Source: a virus
Virus record (IMG/VR): IMGVR_UViG_3300038701_002518
Location: 1-38,220 of that record
Length of the DNA stretch: 38,220 bases
Direction: 5' to 3' (one strand)
The notes below the pieces were generated by a model that worked only from the letters and a program-made list of their open reading frames with translations, searched no databases and was not told where the DNA came from. Both the position numbers and the translations under genes were made by a program. Each line of letters starts with the position of its first letter. Position 1 is the first letter of the stretch. Below, one piece after another: positions 15,669 through 23,991 of this stretch.

Positions 15669-16808
15669 TTAGGTTTTTGGGTTGTCACTATCTTTATACT
15701 CCGCCCTGATCATAGCTTGCAGCTTTTCGGGCGTTTTCTCCAGCTCCTTCAGCTCCTCAGCTGTCAGTTGTGAATACTTCTTTTCTCCACTACTATCTGG
15801 CTCGCGCTTCTCTTTAATCCCAGCCAGCAGCTTACTCAGCTCTCCGCCCTTAGGAGCGGTCGGTTTCTCAACCTTAGCAGTTGCGGCAGGCACCAATTCC
15901 ATCCAATCTATGGCGGCAGCTGGGTCAGCTTTGATTTTCGCCTCCACAGTAGCCTTGTTATCTCCACTCAACAAGCCTTTTACAGTTGCTAAGGCCATTG
16001 CAGCCTTTTGTAGTTGCTTGTTTACTTCAGTGGCAGGCTCTTCTTCGCCATCACCATCACCACCATCGCCTTGCGCGGTAGTTTCCAGTTCAGCCACTTT
16101 TGCTTCAATTTTTTCTATTGAAGAATCTTCAGCTAGACCTACTTTCTTAGCCAATTCAGCTTGTGTCATGTGTTTTTGATTTGTGTCTACAATAAGTTGG
16201 GAGTCATAGTGAGCCGCCATTTCCGTCAATTCGGCACTAGCTTTTTTTGGGGCCTCAGCCTTTCCAGCTACTATTTCATCCACTAATTTTTCTTTGAGAG
16301 CCTCAGCAGCGGTAAACCACTTGTCTTCGCCTTCTTTCATCCAGTTGTCGAGAATCCACTTCTTTTTCTTGCCAGTTTTATCAGCGTAGATTTGGGCAAG
16401 ATCAACATTGAGGCTTTCCAGCATAGCTGCCGATCTTTTCAAATGACCAGCACTACCCCACGCTCCGGTCGAACCCTGATGAATCATGATTCTCGCTGTT
16501 TTTGCTATGAATACTCTTTTTGCACCCATTGCAAAAACAGAAGCCATAGAAGCCGCAAGTCCGTCTATGTAGACATTAATTTCAGCCTTTGAATTCTCCA
16601 TAATTGAAAGCATCGCAATACCTTCGAAGATTGATCCTCCAGGAGAGTGAAGCCTGATATTGATTACACTGTAATCCTTCTCAAGTGCCTTTATCTGGTC
16701 GTAAAACCTATCAGCTCTAACCTCACCCCATTGGCTAATAGTGCCATACATTCGAAGGTCAACAGAGGTTGTGCTTTTATTCTCTACTACATAAAAACTT
16801 GTGTTCAT
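15669..16808 (-). CDS. ClpP-like prohead protease fused to scaffold
   Basis: A 379-aa protein. Residues 1-195 are an S14 (ClpP/SppA-like) serine protease: HSPGGSIFEG (oxyanion region, about 54-63), Ser87 in GLAASMAS, His110 in MIHQGS, and Asp136 or nearby in the helix after it. The C-terminal 180 residues are low-complexity and helical: acidic Gly/Asp stretch, Ala/Lys repeats, LSKLLAGIKEKREPD. This is the scaffold that is degraded after prohead assembly. The arrangement replaces Mu gpI/gpZ. First gene of the leftward late cluster; its upstream region is the divergent promoter zone 16809-16990. Confidence 0.85.
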   Translation of the reverse strand: MNTSFYVVENKSTTSVDLRMYGTISQWGEVRADRFYDQIKALEKDYSVINIRLHSPGGSIFEGIAMLSIMENSKAEINVYIDGLAASMASVFAMGAKRVFIAKTARIMIHQGSTGAWGSAGHLKRSAAMLESLNVDLAQIYADKTGKKKKWILDNWMKEGEDKWFTAAEALKEKLVDEIVAGKAEAPKKASAELTEMAAHYDSQLIVDTNQKHMTQAELAKKVGLAEDSSIEKIEAKVAELETTAQGDGGDGDGEEEPATEVNKQLQKAAMALATVKGLLSGDNKATVEAKIKADPAAAIDWMELVPAATAKVEKPTAPKGGELSKLLAGIKEKREPDSSGEKKYSQLTAEELKELEKTPEKLQAMIRAEYKDSDNPKT

Positions 16809-16990
16809 AAGCCTCGGCTTTCTCTTTAATTAAGTGACCCAAACTTGCAGCCTTTTAACCCTGCCAAAAACACCTTGTGCGTAATTGATGCACTATTCTG
16901 CATCATTAACAGCAGCCCTTGCATCAATCATAAACTCACTCTGATTTCACGCCCTGAAAGCCTCGACTTTAGCCCCATAACAAGCGTATT
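16809..16990. promoter_or_regulatory. Divergent late promoter region
   Basis: This 182-nt region separates the leftward protease gene from the rightward terminase gene, so both late directions must start here. It contains TGATGCA - 6 nt - TGCATCA at 16886-16905, a 7-bp inverted repeat that could be the operator of a late activator. No convincing -7/-33 promoter pair stands out on either strand. Confidence 0.5.
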
Positions 16991-17467
16991 ATGCAATTAC
17001 ACGAGCAGGGGTTTGAGGCCTATTGTCAAGGATTATCACAAAAGCAGATATCCAAAGTTGTTGGCAAATCTGAGCAGGCAGTAGGCACCTGGAAAAAGAA
17101 ATACAATTGGGAAGAAAGGCGGCAAAAACGTCTCATCAGTAGAGACAATGCAGAGGAAGGCGTCTGGCAGCTCTTCAATTACAATGTTCGGCTATTGCTA
17201 AAGATTGCAGCCAAGCAAGAAGAGCTTATCGCATCAAAAAAAGAACTGACTGTGAAAGAGCTGCAAAGCATGCTCACCTCTAAAGGAGATGTAGACGCCC
17301 TTCAAAAGCTACACACTACCATCAAGGGCAAGCCCAACACCTGGAACGATGCCATCACCATTGCACAAGAGCTGCTTGAGTATTTCCACGAGCACCACTT
17401 CGAAGCCGCCAAACTACTGGCCCCAATCATGGACGAGTGGCTTAACCATAAAAGGCAGTCAATCTAA
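16991..17467 (+). CDS. Terminase small subunit-like HTH protein (gp27-like)
   Basis: A 158-aa protein directly before the large terminase (stop overlaps ATG at 17467). Residues about 10-45 form a helix-turn-helix (GLSQKQISKVVGKSEQAVGTWKKKYNW), followed by long helices. The DNA-binding head plus helical oligomerisation domain is the normal plan of small terminases, and it corresponds to Mu gp27 by order. It would recognise phage pac DNA and load the large subunit. First gene of the rightward block. Confidence 0.75.
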   Translation: MQLHEQGFEAYCQGLSQKQISKVVGKSEQAVGTWKKKYNWEERRQKRLISRDNAEEGVWQLFNYNVRLLLKIAAKQEELIASKKELTVKELQSMLTSKGDVDALQKLHTTIKGKPNTWNDAITIAQELLEYFHEHHFEAAKLLAPIMDEWLNHKRQSI

Positions 17468-19086
17468 TGAGCGAGATGACCGCCAAAGAAAAGAAAGCCT
17501 ATGAGAAATGGCTTAAGCTCTGTCAGAAAATCAGAGAGCACGATGCTCCCGTACCACAGGAAACAGAAAGGGAGAAGCGGGAGCGCATTGAATACCTCAA
17601 CAAGCCAGGCAACGCAGCCGAATATGATAAATACTACTTCGGTAGATATATAGATAGTGACTTCGCTTGGTTCCATCATGAGATCAACGATGCCTATGAT
17701 TTCAATGACGATATATTCTTAGTACCTGAACTTCCCCGCGAACACGCCAAGTCAGTCTTTGTCATCGTGTTTCGCCAAATCAGACTCCACACTCAAAAGA
17801 GACTCGATGGTCTCTTAGTCGGTGGTAGAACTGACCCCAAGGCTAAAAAACTTATAGGAGATATTGAGGCCGAGCTGCGCAACAATCAAAGGCTCATTGC
17901 AGACTATGGTGATTTCAATATCATGGGTACCCATAGAGAAGGCCACTTCTCAATAGGTGGCGACATAGGCGTATGGGCATTTTCCCCTGAACAAGAACCC
18001 GCTGGGGTAAGGGAAGCGGCTAAGAGGCCAAACTCAGGAGTCTGCGATGATATGGACTCACTGAAGAAATACCATAAAAAGCCCGACCGTGTAGAAACCG
18101 ACATGAACTGGATCATGGGGGAATTTATGAATTGCCTCAGCCTTAAGAATAAATTCTTCGCATTCTGCAACAACCGTGTTTGTGAAGATGGACTCACTGC
18201 TAACATAGTAGGTGATGTCAAAGAAGGAGACCCAAAACGCGAAGGGATTATCCATATTAAAGCTTATGCCACTGAAGACCCAAAAACTCGCAAAAAACTA
18301 CTTATAGCAGAAGGTGGAGTGCCTGCGTGGAATCGCTATACCATTGAGATGCTTGAGAAGCGTTTCAAGCAAATTGGACCAAGTAACACTTCCAGGCAGT
18401 TCTATCACACACATAAGCGTATAGGCAAATTCTTCATAGAAGAAAACCTGCCTTGGGTTACAGCATTGCCCTGGGTTAGTTACGATGGACTCATTCAATA
18501 CTTAGACCCTGCTTATGGCAGTTCTGGCAAAAGTTGCTATCGCGCCTTAATTCTATTGGGTAAAATCGGTCTCGAATATGATATCCTGTATGCTTGGATG
18601 AGAACAAAAGGAGATTTCCCTGAGGCCCAAAGAGCACTAGAAAAAGAGGTGAAAAATAGAATTGGCATTCCTCAAGAGCTGATAACTAAAAATGCACGGT
18701 TCACCACCTCTAGGTTTCAAAATTGGGTTGAAGCTGGATCATTACAAAAGGCAAGACTCGATAACATCTACAAACTAGCTGATCATGAACGTGGATTTTC
18801 TTGGAGACCACGATATGACAATGATCAGCTTGGAGACAAGCTCTCAAACATTGAAAGTCTAGATCAATTCGTAGACAAAAAGCTAATTCGGTTTAGTAGT
18901 GAATATCAAAAGAACGAAGATATGATCACCCTTAGAAATCAATTCATTGATTTTCCTAACGACTTCTACGATGGCCCTGATTGCGTTTATCGTGCCAAAA
19001 ACAAACTTGACAAAATCACTCAAAGAAGCCAGTCCGAATCCCGCACTGGCTCATTCGCAAAAAACACTGACAGATCACTACATTAA
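17467..19086 (+). CDS. Terminase large subunit (Mu gp28-like)
   Basis: A 539-aa packaging motor. The ATPase part has a deviating P-loop LPREHAKSV around residue 90, followed by the coupling region with LVGGRTDPKAKKLI. A Walker-B-like segment SGVCDDMDS, with two Asp, follows. The nuclease part begins YLDPAYGSSGKS near residue 340, whose Asp is the first RNase-H-fold metal ligand. The C-terminus has DFYDGPDCVYRA with further acidic residues. The P-loop lacks the usual Gly before Lys, common in this terminase subgroup. It is followed after 12 nt by the gp36-like gene. Confidence 0.85.
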   Translation: MSEMTAKEKKAYEKWLKLCQKIREHDAPVPQETEREKRERIEYLNKPGNAAEYDKYYFGRYIDSDFAWFHHEINDAYDFNDDIFLVPELPREHAKSVFVIVFRQIRLHTQKRLDGLLVGGRTDPKAKKLIGDIEAELRNNQRLIADYGDFNIMGTHREGHFSIGGDIGVWAFSPEQEPAGVREAAKRPNSGVCDDMDSLKKYHKKPDRVETDMNWIMGEFMNCLSLKNKFFAFCNNRVCEDGLTANIVGDVKEGDPKREGIIHIKAYATEDPKTRKKLLIAEGGVPAWNRYTIEMLEKRFKQIGPSNTSRQFYHTHKRIGKFFIEENLPWVTALPWVSYDGLIQYLDPAYGSSGKSCYRALILLGKIGLEYDILYAWMRTKGDFPEAQRALEKEVKNRIGIPQELITKNARFTTSRFQNWVEAGSLQKARLDNIYKLADHERGFSWRPRYDNDQLGDKLSNIESLDQFVDKKLIRFSSEYQKNEDMITLRNQFIDFPNDFYDGPDCVYRAKNKLDKITQRSQSESRTGSFAKNTDRSLH

Positions 19087-19098
19087 ACACTAAACCTC

Positions 19099-19536
19099 AT
19101 GCCGTTCATTACCCCTTCAGATTACAAAGCCAAGATCAAAGATCGTCATTTACTCCAGATTATAGAAGATGACCCAGAAGTTCAGACCATCGCAGAAAGC
19201 ACGGCCTTAGGTTTTATAGAGTCCGCCATTTTCCAACGATACGACTCAGAGCATGAACTAGCCTTGGTTGGTTCCGATCGCAATCAGGTCTTACTCTGGT
19301 ATGCTACCAGCATTGTGCTGTACACTCTCTTCGAACGCGTAGACGATGAAATAGTACCTGAGAGTGTCATCAAAAACTATGATGATACAATGAAGGCACT
19401 CGAATTAATAGAAGGAGGAGAGAAACCTCTAAAGCTCAAAAAACTGGAAGTAGATGCAGACGGAGACGGCATCATAGACCCCGTTTCCAAATTCAGATTA
19501 GGCAGCGACAATCCCAGAGACTTCCAACTCAACTAA
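19099..19536 (+). CDS. Mu gp36-like protein (DUF1320)
   Basis: A 145-aa protein. The opening FITPSDYKAKIKDRHLLQI, a helix of the GFIESAIFQRYD type, and the end SKFRLGSDNPRDFQ match the gp36/DUF1320 head-completion family. That family begins with Y..DL and ends with a short basic, aromatic tail. A DGDGD-like loop (DADGDGIID) may bind a cation. Normally encoded near the capsid gene in Mu, it is here between terminase and portal. Likely a head-tail connector. Confidence 0.7.
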   Translation: MPFITPSDYKAKIKDRHLLQIIEDDPEVQTIAESTALGFIESAIFQRYDSEHELALVGSDRNQVLLWYATSIVLYTLFERVDDEIVPESVIKNYDDTMKALELIEGGEKPLKLKKLEVDADGDGIIDPVSKFRLGSDNPRDFQLN

Positions 19537-19569
19537 AACACCGTTCGAAACCCGTTTAAACTCGCGCAC

Positions 19570-20763
19570 ATGAACTCCATACAGAAATTAGCTATCAAGG
19601 CTTTACCTAAAAAGATGCAGGCGCAAATCGCCTTAAAACAAGTTACCCCACCTAGCAAATCGCTCACCGATCGCAAGCGGGTCAGCCATCAGTTAGAAAC
19701 TGATTTCAAATTTCGCTTTGAGATGGGACTCAACGCACTCAGGCAAGCAGAGGATTTGGCACGCGACCCTGAATTCCCTTCTCGCTATCATCTACTTCAG
19801 ATATACGATCGCATCATGAACGACTGTCACCTGTGGAGCCAGGCCGAAAACATGGACGACAAAGTATCAGGCTCACCATATACGGTCATTGATGAGAACA
19901 AAAAACCAGACGATCACCGTGCAGATCTATTCGAGCGAAATTGGTTTGAAGACTACTGCCGTCTCTTTTGCAGCGAGGAGTTATATGGCACTACCCTTAT
20001 TGAGTTTCAGGAGTTCATCAAATCATCAAACAAGCTTGTAGAATGGGAAGTTGGCGATGTTGAATTATTCCCTCGCGAGAATGTAGTTCCAGAAAAGGGC
20101 TGGATTGTCCTCAGCCCACAGGGCTATGTGAAGGGAATCCCTTATCGCGAAGAGCCTTGGAACACTTATCTCATTGAAGTAGGTAAGAAAAACAATCTGG
20201 GCAAGTTATTAAAAGCATGCCCGGAGGTGATTATCAAAAATTTCAGCCGCACAGACTGGAGTCAACACTCAGAAAAATACGGTAAACCAATGCTCAAAAT
20301 TGGCACTGAAACTACAGACACAGAAGAGCTAAACAAACTTGAGACTAACGCTAAAAACCTCGGCTCTAACGGCTATTGGATTGGCGACAAAGGTGATGAA
20401 GCCAGCCTTATGTCAGATTCTGGCAGAGGTGAGCCTCACAAAATCTATCTGGAAAACATCATGTATTCAGATACATCCAATTCCAAGTTAGTCACAGGCC
20501 AGCGTGGTGTAAGTGATGAGCAGGCATTTGTAGGCAGCACAGAAGCAGGCGAGCGAATGCTCAACGAAAGAGTCGAGGCCCGTATGAGACGTTTCCAACG
20601 CCATGTCAACGCTGTATTAATCCCTAAGCTTATCGAATTCGGTTACCCTCTGGAAGGCTACAAGTTCACTTTCCTTGCTTTCATGGACGAAAAGAAGGAG
20701 AAGAACAAAGGCGATCAAGAACCTAATGACGACAATCCCGGAGGTGATAGCGAGGGAAAGTAG
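19570..20763 (+). CDS. Portal protein (DUF935, Mu gp29-like)
   Basis: A 397-aa dodecameric vertex subunit. Family marks include LETDFKFRFEMGLNAL, IYDRIMNDCHLWSQ, the aromatic GTTLIEFQEF core, and VVPEKGWIVLSP. GEAGERMLNERVEARMRRFQ-like text near the end is the helix bordering the tunnel. Shorter than Mu gp29 (512 aa) but similar to other Bacteroidota DUF935 proteins. The reading frame stops with GGA AAG TAG. This is a slippery heptamer followed by a hairpin, so a fraction of ribosomes may continue into the MuF frame. The acidic, Asn/Gly-rich C-terminus is probably a flexible linker. Confidence 0.85.
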   Translation: MNSIQKLAIKALPKKMQAQIALKQVTPPSKSLTDRKRVSHQLETDFKFRFEMGLNALRQAEDLARDPEFPSRYHLLQIYDRIMNDCHLWSQAENMDDKVSGSPYTVIDENKKPDDHRADLFERNWFEDYCRLFCSEELYGTTLIEFQEFIKSSNKLVEWEVGDVELFPRENVVPEKGWIVLSPQGYVKGIPYREEPWNTYLIEVGKKNNLGKLLKACPEVIIKNFSRTDWSQHSEKYGKPMLKIGTETTDTEELNKLETNAKNLGSNGYWIGDKGDEASLMSDSGRGEPHKIYLENIMYSDTSNSKLVTGQRGVSDEQAFVGSTEAGERMLNERVEARMRRFQRHVNAVLIPKLIEFGYPLEGYKFTFLAFMDEKKEKNKGDQEPNDDNPGGDSEGK

Positions 20764-20782
20764 AAGGCTCCACTGATGGAGC
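20754..20782 (+). promoter_or_regulatory. Candidate -1 frameshift signal at portal stop
   Basis: The last sense codons read GAG GGA AAG TAG, so G GGA AAG (20754-20760) fits the X XXY YYZ rule in the correct phase. A spacer TAGAAG of 6 nt is followed by GCTCCA-CTGA-TGGAGC (20767-20782), a perfect 6-bp stem with tetraloop. After slippage the MuF frame is entered at GTA (20760). Confidence 0.65.
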
Positions 20783-22175
20783 ATCACCATTCACCAAAAC
20801 AATCATCGCTTATTACACCAGCAACTGCACCCACACGCACGAACAATCTCCCCCTAAGAGGGGGAGTGGCGAAGCCGAGGGGGTAGAAGCCAAACAAAAA
20901 GATCTTTTCCCCTGGGAGCAGTTCATAAAAAGAGCCGCCAGGCGCATCTATGACCGTAAACTTGTAGGCGGTCAAATAGATCTTTCCACATGGGAGCAAA
21001 CAGCCCTATCACTCTGGAAAGGGACAAAATCAGGCTTTGGCCCTGTAGAATTCGGCACAGACAACCATGCTTTGCTACTACAATTCAAGTACAACATACA
21101 TGTATTTGCAGCCTTCAAAAATCATCAAAACATAGGAGCTATCGCTGATGCCCTCATTGATGACAAAGGAAAGATCAAGTCTTATCGTCAGTTCGAAAGA
21201 GAAGCTCTGGCCATAAGTAAAAACTACAACCGCAATTGGCTGCGCACAGAATACAACATTGCAGTTCGCAGAGCGCGCACAGCTCACAACCTGAACAAAG
21301 CCCTGGACAATACCGATCTCTATCCCAATTGGGAATACATCAAAAGCAAAGCAGCCGATCCACGCGAAGAGCACAAGAAATACTATGGCAAGGTGTTTTC
21401 GCTTCTCACCACAGTGGGCAAATCGGTTATACCACCCAATGGAGAAAATTGCCAATGTGGTTGGAGGCCCACAAACAAGGCTGTCACGGATGAAAACCCA
21501 GATACAAGCATTATCAAAGATCAGTTCTTGGAAGACCCTACTGATACGGGAAGAGTATTCAGTGATTTGCATCCATACTTCAATGTGCAAGAAGACTTTC
21601 AAAAGTGGTCTACCAAAAACTGGAACATCGATTTACCCGCAAGCCCTGATAAAATCACCAATATTTTCAAGGTTTGGAAGCGTGTCAGCAAATCAGACAG
21701 TTACACCATCGAGCACAAAAACAAAGACACAGGCGGTTTTGTAGCAGCTCACAAAAAACATGGTAAAGCCGAACTAACAGAGAACATCAAAGTAGCCAAA
21801 ACTCTCGCTGATAGAAATTCCGATGCTGTCATTCTCCAACCAATCAAGCACGATGCAAAAAGCGCAGACGCTATTGTCAGTGGCCAGGTAACGGAGTTCA
21901 AAGCAATTGGCCCCACTGCCAAGCTCAGCAACACAATCAACAGGCACATGGCCAAAGCCCGAGCACAGGGGGCCGAACAATTAGTAATCACATTGCCTGC
22001 CAAAGTTAACTTCAAAAACCTATCGAAGGGCATTCGAAGAGCCTTTGAAAATGACAGCCAAGGCAAAATCAAGACAATCATTTTCATCTACAAACAAAAG
22101 CTAGTGAGCATCACAAGAGCCTCTTGGCTCAAAAACAGTGTAGACCATTGGATACAAAAAAAGCTGAAAGACTAG
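20760..22175 (+). CDS. MuF minor head protein with nuclease-like C-terminus
   Basis: The frame is open from 20751 to 22175 but has no ATG, GTG or TTG before TTG 21072. Starting there would cut off conserved-looking sequence (LFPWEQFIKRAARRIYD and LWKGTKSGFGPVEFG). It is therefore annotated as the -1 frameshift extension of the portal (471 extra residues; about 868 aa in total). The MuF/gp30 domain covers KNHQNIGAIADALID to PPNGENCQCGW, the last being the conserved metal-binding end. The C-terminal part (about 21650-22170) contains YTIEHKNKDTGGFVAAHKK and SADAIVSGQVTEFKAIG, a D-x8-E-x-K set as in CdiA-CT tRNases. It may be a delivered toxin. Confidence 0.7.
   Translation, partial: VEGSTDGASPFTKTIIAYYTSNCTHTHEQSPPKRGSGEAEGVEAKQKDLFPWEQFIKRAARRIYDRKLVGGQIDLSTWEQTALSLWKGTKSGFGPVEFGTDNHALLLQFKYNIHVFAAFKNHQNIGAIADALIDDKGKIKSYRQFEREALAISKNYNRNWLRTEYNIAVRRARTAHNLNKALDNTDLYPNWEYIKSKAADPREEHKKYYGKVFSLLTTVGKSVIPPNGENCQCGWRPTNKAVTDENPDTSIIKDQFLEDPTDTGRVFSDLHPYFNVQEDFQKWSTKNWNIDLPASPDKITNIFKVWKRVSKSDSYTIEHKNKDTGGFVAAHKKHGKAELTENIKVAKTLADRNSDAVILQPIKHDAKSADAIVSGQVTEFKAIGPTAKLSNTINRHMAKARAQGAEQLVITLPAKVNFKNLSKGIRRAFENDSQGKIKTIIFIYKQKLVSITRASWLKNSVDHWIQKKLKD
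20847..20888 (+). repeat. Palindromic element, copy 5 (in the MuF N-terminal frame)
   Basis: CTCCCCCTAAGAGGGGGAG, then TGGCGAAGCCGAGGGGG. It is read in the plus direction here and keeps the MuF frame open as QSPPKRGSGEAEGVE. It lies in the linker between portal and MuF core, where an insertion would be tolerated. Confidence 0.75.
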
Positions 22176-22235
22176 GTCTCTCAGCTCCGAGCTCCGAGGG
22201 TATTGCTACCCAAGTGGCTCCCAAATATACGAATT

Positions 22236-22760
22236 ATGTCGAAACGTAACATGCAGCAATTCTCAGTTGACCTAAAACAGATCAAAGAAGATCTGGAAAA
22301 ACTGATGAATAATGACATCCCGCGAATAGTAGGCAGAGAAGCTGTCAACTTCTACAAGGCCTCGTTTGACAATCAAGGTTTCACCAAGAAGCGCAAGGGT
22401 AAATGGAAGGGTAGAATATATGACACCAAAGAGCAGAAAGGTAAACCCATCCTTCACGGTAGCGGGGAGCTGGAAGAGAGTATCGATTACCGTATTGAAT
22501 CAGGCAAGGTCATCATCTTCTCAGATAAGGAGTATGCCGAAATTATGAATGAAGGAGGCAAAATACCAGTAACTGACAAGATGCGAAAATTCATGTGGGC
22601 CATGTACTACGAAACTGATGACGAGTTTTACAAAAAATTTGCCCTCACCAAAAAGAAGACAATCACCATACCCAAACGTCAGTTTATGGGCTTCTCTGAT
22701 AAGCTAAACAGCATCATAGAAAAACAGATTGATAACCGGGTAGACGAAATTTTCAAGTAA
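22236..22760 (+). CDS. Virion morphogenesis protein, gpG/gp31-like
   Basis: A 174-aa protein from ATG 22236 (MSKRNMQQFSVDLKQIKEDL); the in-frame TTG at 22203 is less likely. The order MuF then gpG is that of Mu. The core NFYKASFDNQGFTKKRKGKW, followed by GKPILHGSGELEESIDYRI and AEIMNEGGKIP, is the signature of the phage virion morphogenesis family (W..LK.SG.L..SI, YA..H..G). It ends with IPKRQFMGFSDKL, also conserved. Acts in tail completion or head-tail joining. Confidence 0.85.
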   Translation: MSKRNMQQFSVDLKQIKEDLEKLMNNDIPRIVGREAVNFYKASFDNQGFTKKRKGKWKGRIYDTKEQKGKPILHGSGELEESIDYRIESGKVIIFSDKEYAEIMNEGGKIPVTDKMRKFMWAMYYETDDEFYKKFALTKKKTITIPKRQFMGFSDKLNSIIEKQIDNRVDEIFK

Positions 22761-22765
22761 AAACC

Positions 22766-23305
22766 ATGACAACAGACTACATCTACACCATATTAAAGGC
22801 CAGACTTCTGGACAAAGTGCCAGAGCTCAAAGAAGTTGCTTTCTATTATCAGCAAGATGAAGAAAGTGCAGGCAAAGGCCGTCCCATTATCATAGCACCT
22901 GCTGTGCTTATTGAATTCTCTGACATTCCCACAAGAGCACTTAGCGGATCAGTAGAGCAAACCACCATACAATTCAAGGCCAGAATCATCACAACTAATA
23001 TGTATGACGATGACAAGCGCATCACTGATACTAGTCAAGAATCTCACTTTTCAATATCCCGTAAAGTATTCCAGTCGCTCAAAGGCTATGGAGCTACGAT
23101 CAGCGCACACCCCGGCTTTGAAAATCTCAAGGATACCGAACAAGACTTTTGGATTATCAATTCAATCACCAGAACCAACCACCGTACCGACCACAGGCTT
23201 AAAAAAAAGATGAGAACCATCATGAATTTTACAGCTACAGGTAAAGACTTTACAGCCGTCAAAAGCTTTCAAACTGCCCAACCTGATTTGGATATAACCA
23301 TTTAA
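22766..23305 (+). CDS. Hypothetical connector/tail-terminator-like protein
   Basis: A 179-aa protein 6 nt behind gpG. Alpha/beta pattern: N-terminal helix, then PIIIAPAVLIEFSD and TTIQFKARIITTNM, then SISRKVFQSLKGY and a C-terminal beta segment. It resembles tail-terminator or Mu gp37-like proteins, which have a short helix after PAVFI-like strands, but the match is weak. By order it completes the head-tail joining genes of the rightward block. Confidence 0.55.
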   Translation: MTTDYIYTILKARLLDKVPELKEVAFYYQQDEESAGKGRPIIIAPAVLIEFSDIPTRALSGSVEQTTIQFKARIITTNMYDDDKRITDTSQESHFSISRKVFQSLKGYGATISAHPGFENLKDTEQDFWIINSITRTNHRTDHRLKKKMRTIMNFTATGKDFTAVKSFQTAQPDLDITI

Positions 23306-23340
23306 ATACTCTATTTTTATGGTAAATCACAGCACTTCAT

Positions 23341-23538
23341 TTGAACACACAGGTCAGTACCACAAACAAATACAGTACTCGCAAGGCCAACACAGCCAGG
23401 CGCAATGAAAGCATTCGCGCTTTATTCAATCAGTTGTATAATGAAAAGAGAATCCGTTACGATGATGTGATTCAAAAAGTAGCAGCCACTTACGGCCTTA
23501 GCCCCGTCACAATCGAGCGCAACATCCTTAAGTCATAG
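23341..23538 (+). CDS. Small HTH-like protein
   Basis: A 65-aa protein starting with TTG. KRIRYDDVIQKVAATYGLSPVTIERNIL forms a compact helical DNA-binding unit seen in many small Bacteroidota phage proteins. The N-terminal 20 residues are basic and disordered. Could be a late regulator. It ends 11 nt inside a possible opposite-strand gene. The start is uncertain. Confidence 0.55.
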   Translation: MNTQVSTTNKYSTRKANTARRNESIRALFNQLYNEKRIRYDDVIQKVAATYGLSPVTIERNILKS

Positions 23539-23740
23539 TATCAATCTTCCAGCCAATACAAATACCATCAACATAGTCCTTTCTGAAAGCGATTAGATAG
23601 GTATATTTGACCTGTGTAGCCACTCCATTGTTCTGAACATCACGGCATTCCACACACGGCATGGTAAACACCTCACCATTCACATCACTGGCCAGTGGTA
23701 AATATGGCCTCACATCGCTCACTATCTGGTTAAAATTCAT
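23528..23740 (-). CDS. Possible small protein with CxxC
   Basis: A 70-aa open frame opposite to its neighbours. It has VFTMPCVECRDVQNN, a CxxC, and reasonable composition with alternating hydrophobic strands. It overlaps the end of the HTH-like gene by 11 nt. No family recognised. It is the only candidate gene in 23539-23740 but could be chance. Confidence 0.35.
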   Translation of the reverse strand: MNFNQIVSDVRPYLPLASDVNGEVFTMPCVECRDVQNNGVATQVKYTYLIAFRKDYVDGICIGWKIDTMT

Positions 23741-23991
23741 ACTTCGAAGTGGTAGGTTACTTTAAGTTGAAAAGCAGACCCGTCACCTCCAAGACATTTC
23801 TAAACTAAATCAGCCGTTCCAAACATGTCCCCACTGTTGTACCATAAATGTCTCTTGTTTCGGCAACATTTCGGCAGCGTTCCTCATTCGTTCCATTATC
23901 TAAACATGTACATGTTGTACTATATTTATGATATTTACTTACGTCAAAAATTATTAAGTATATTATCATCCTTTATTCAACACCAAACACA
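23741..23991. promoter_or_regulatory. AT-rich intergenic region with a perfect palindrome
   Basis: No gene is seen in this 251-nt region. AACATGTACATGTT at 23903-23916 is a perfect 14-bp palindrome. TTGTACCATAAATG (about 23844) and TTGTACTATATTTATG (about 23915) are similar to each other and share TTGTAC with the operator at 37057. It probably carries the promoter of the accessory genes 23992-25697. Confidence 0.45.

Noticed and set aside
16845-17084. Plus-strand open frame across the terminase start
   Set aside because: Different frame from the recognised HTH gene and mainly in the promoter zone.
20776-20885. Short ATG-started frame (MEHHHSP…) after the portal
   Set aside because: Stops inside the palindromic element and is in another frame than MuF; about 36 codons without features.
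21072-21602. Open frames opposite to the MuF gene, for example a 174-aa one on the minus strand
   Set aside because: Cys/Phe-rich, without family features, and fully inside a recognised gene: a shadow.
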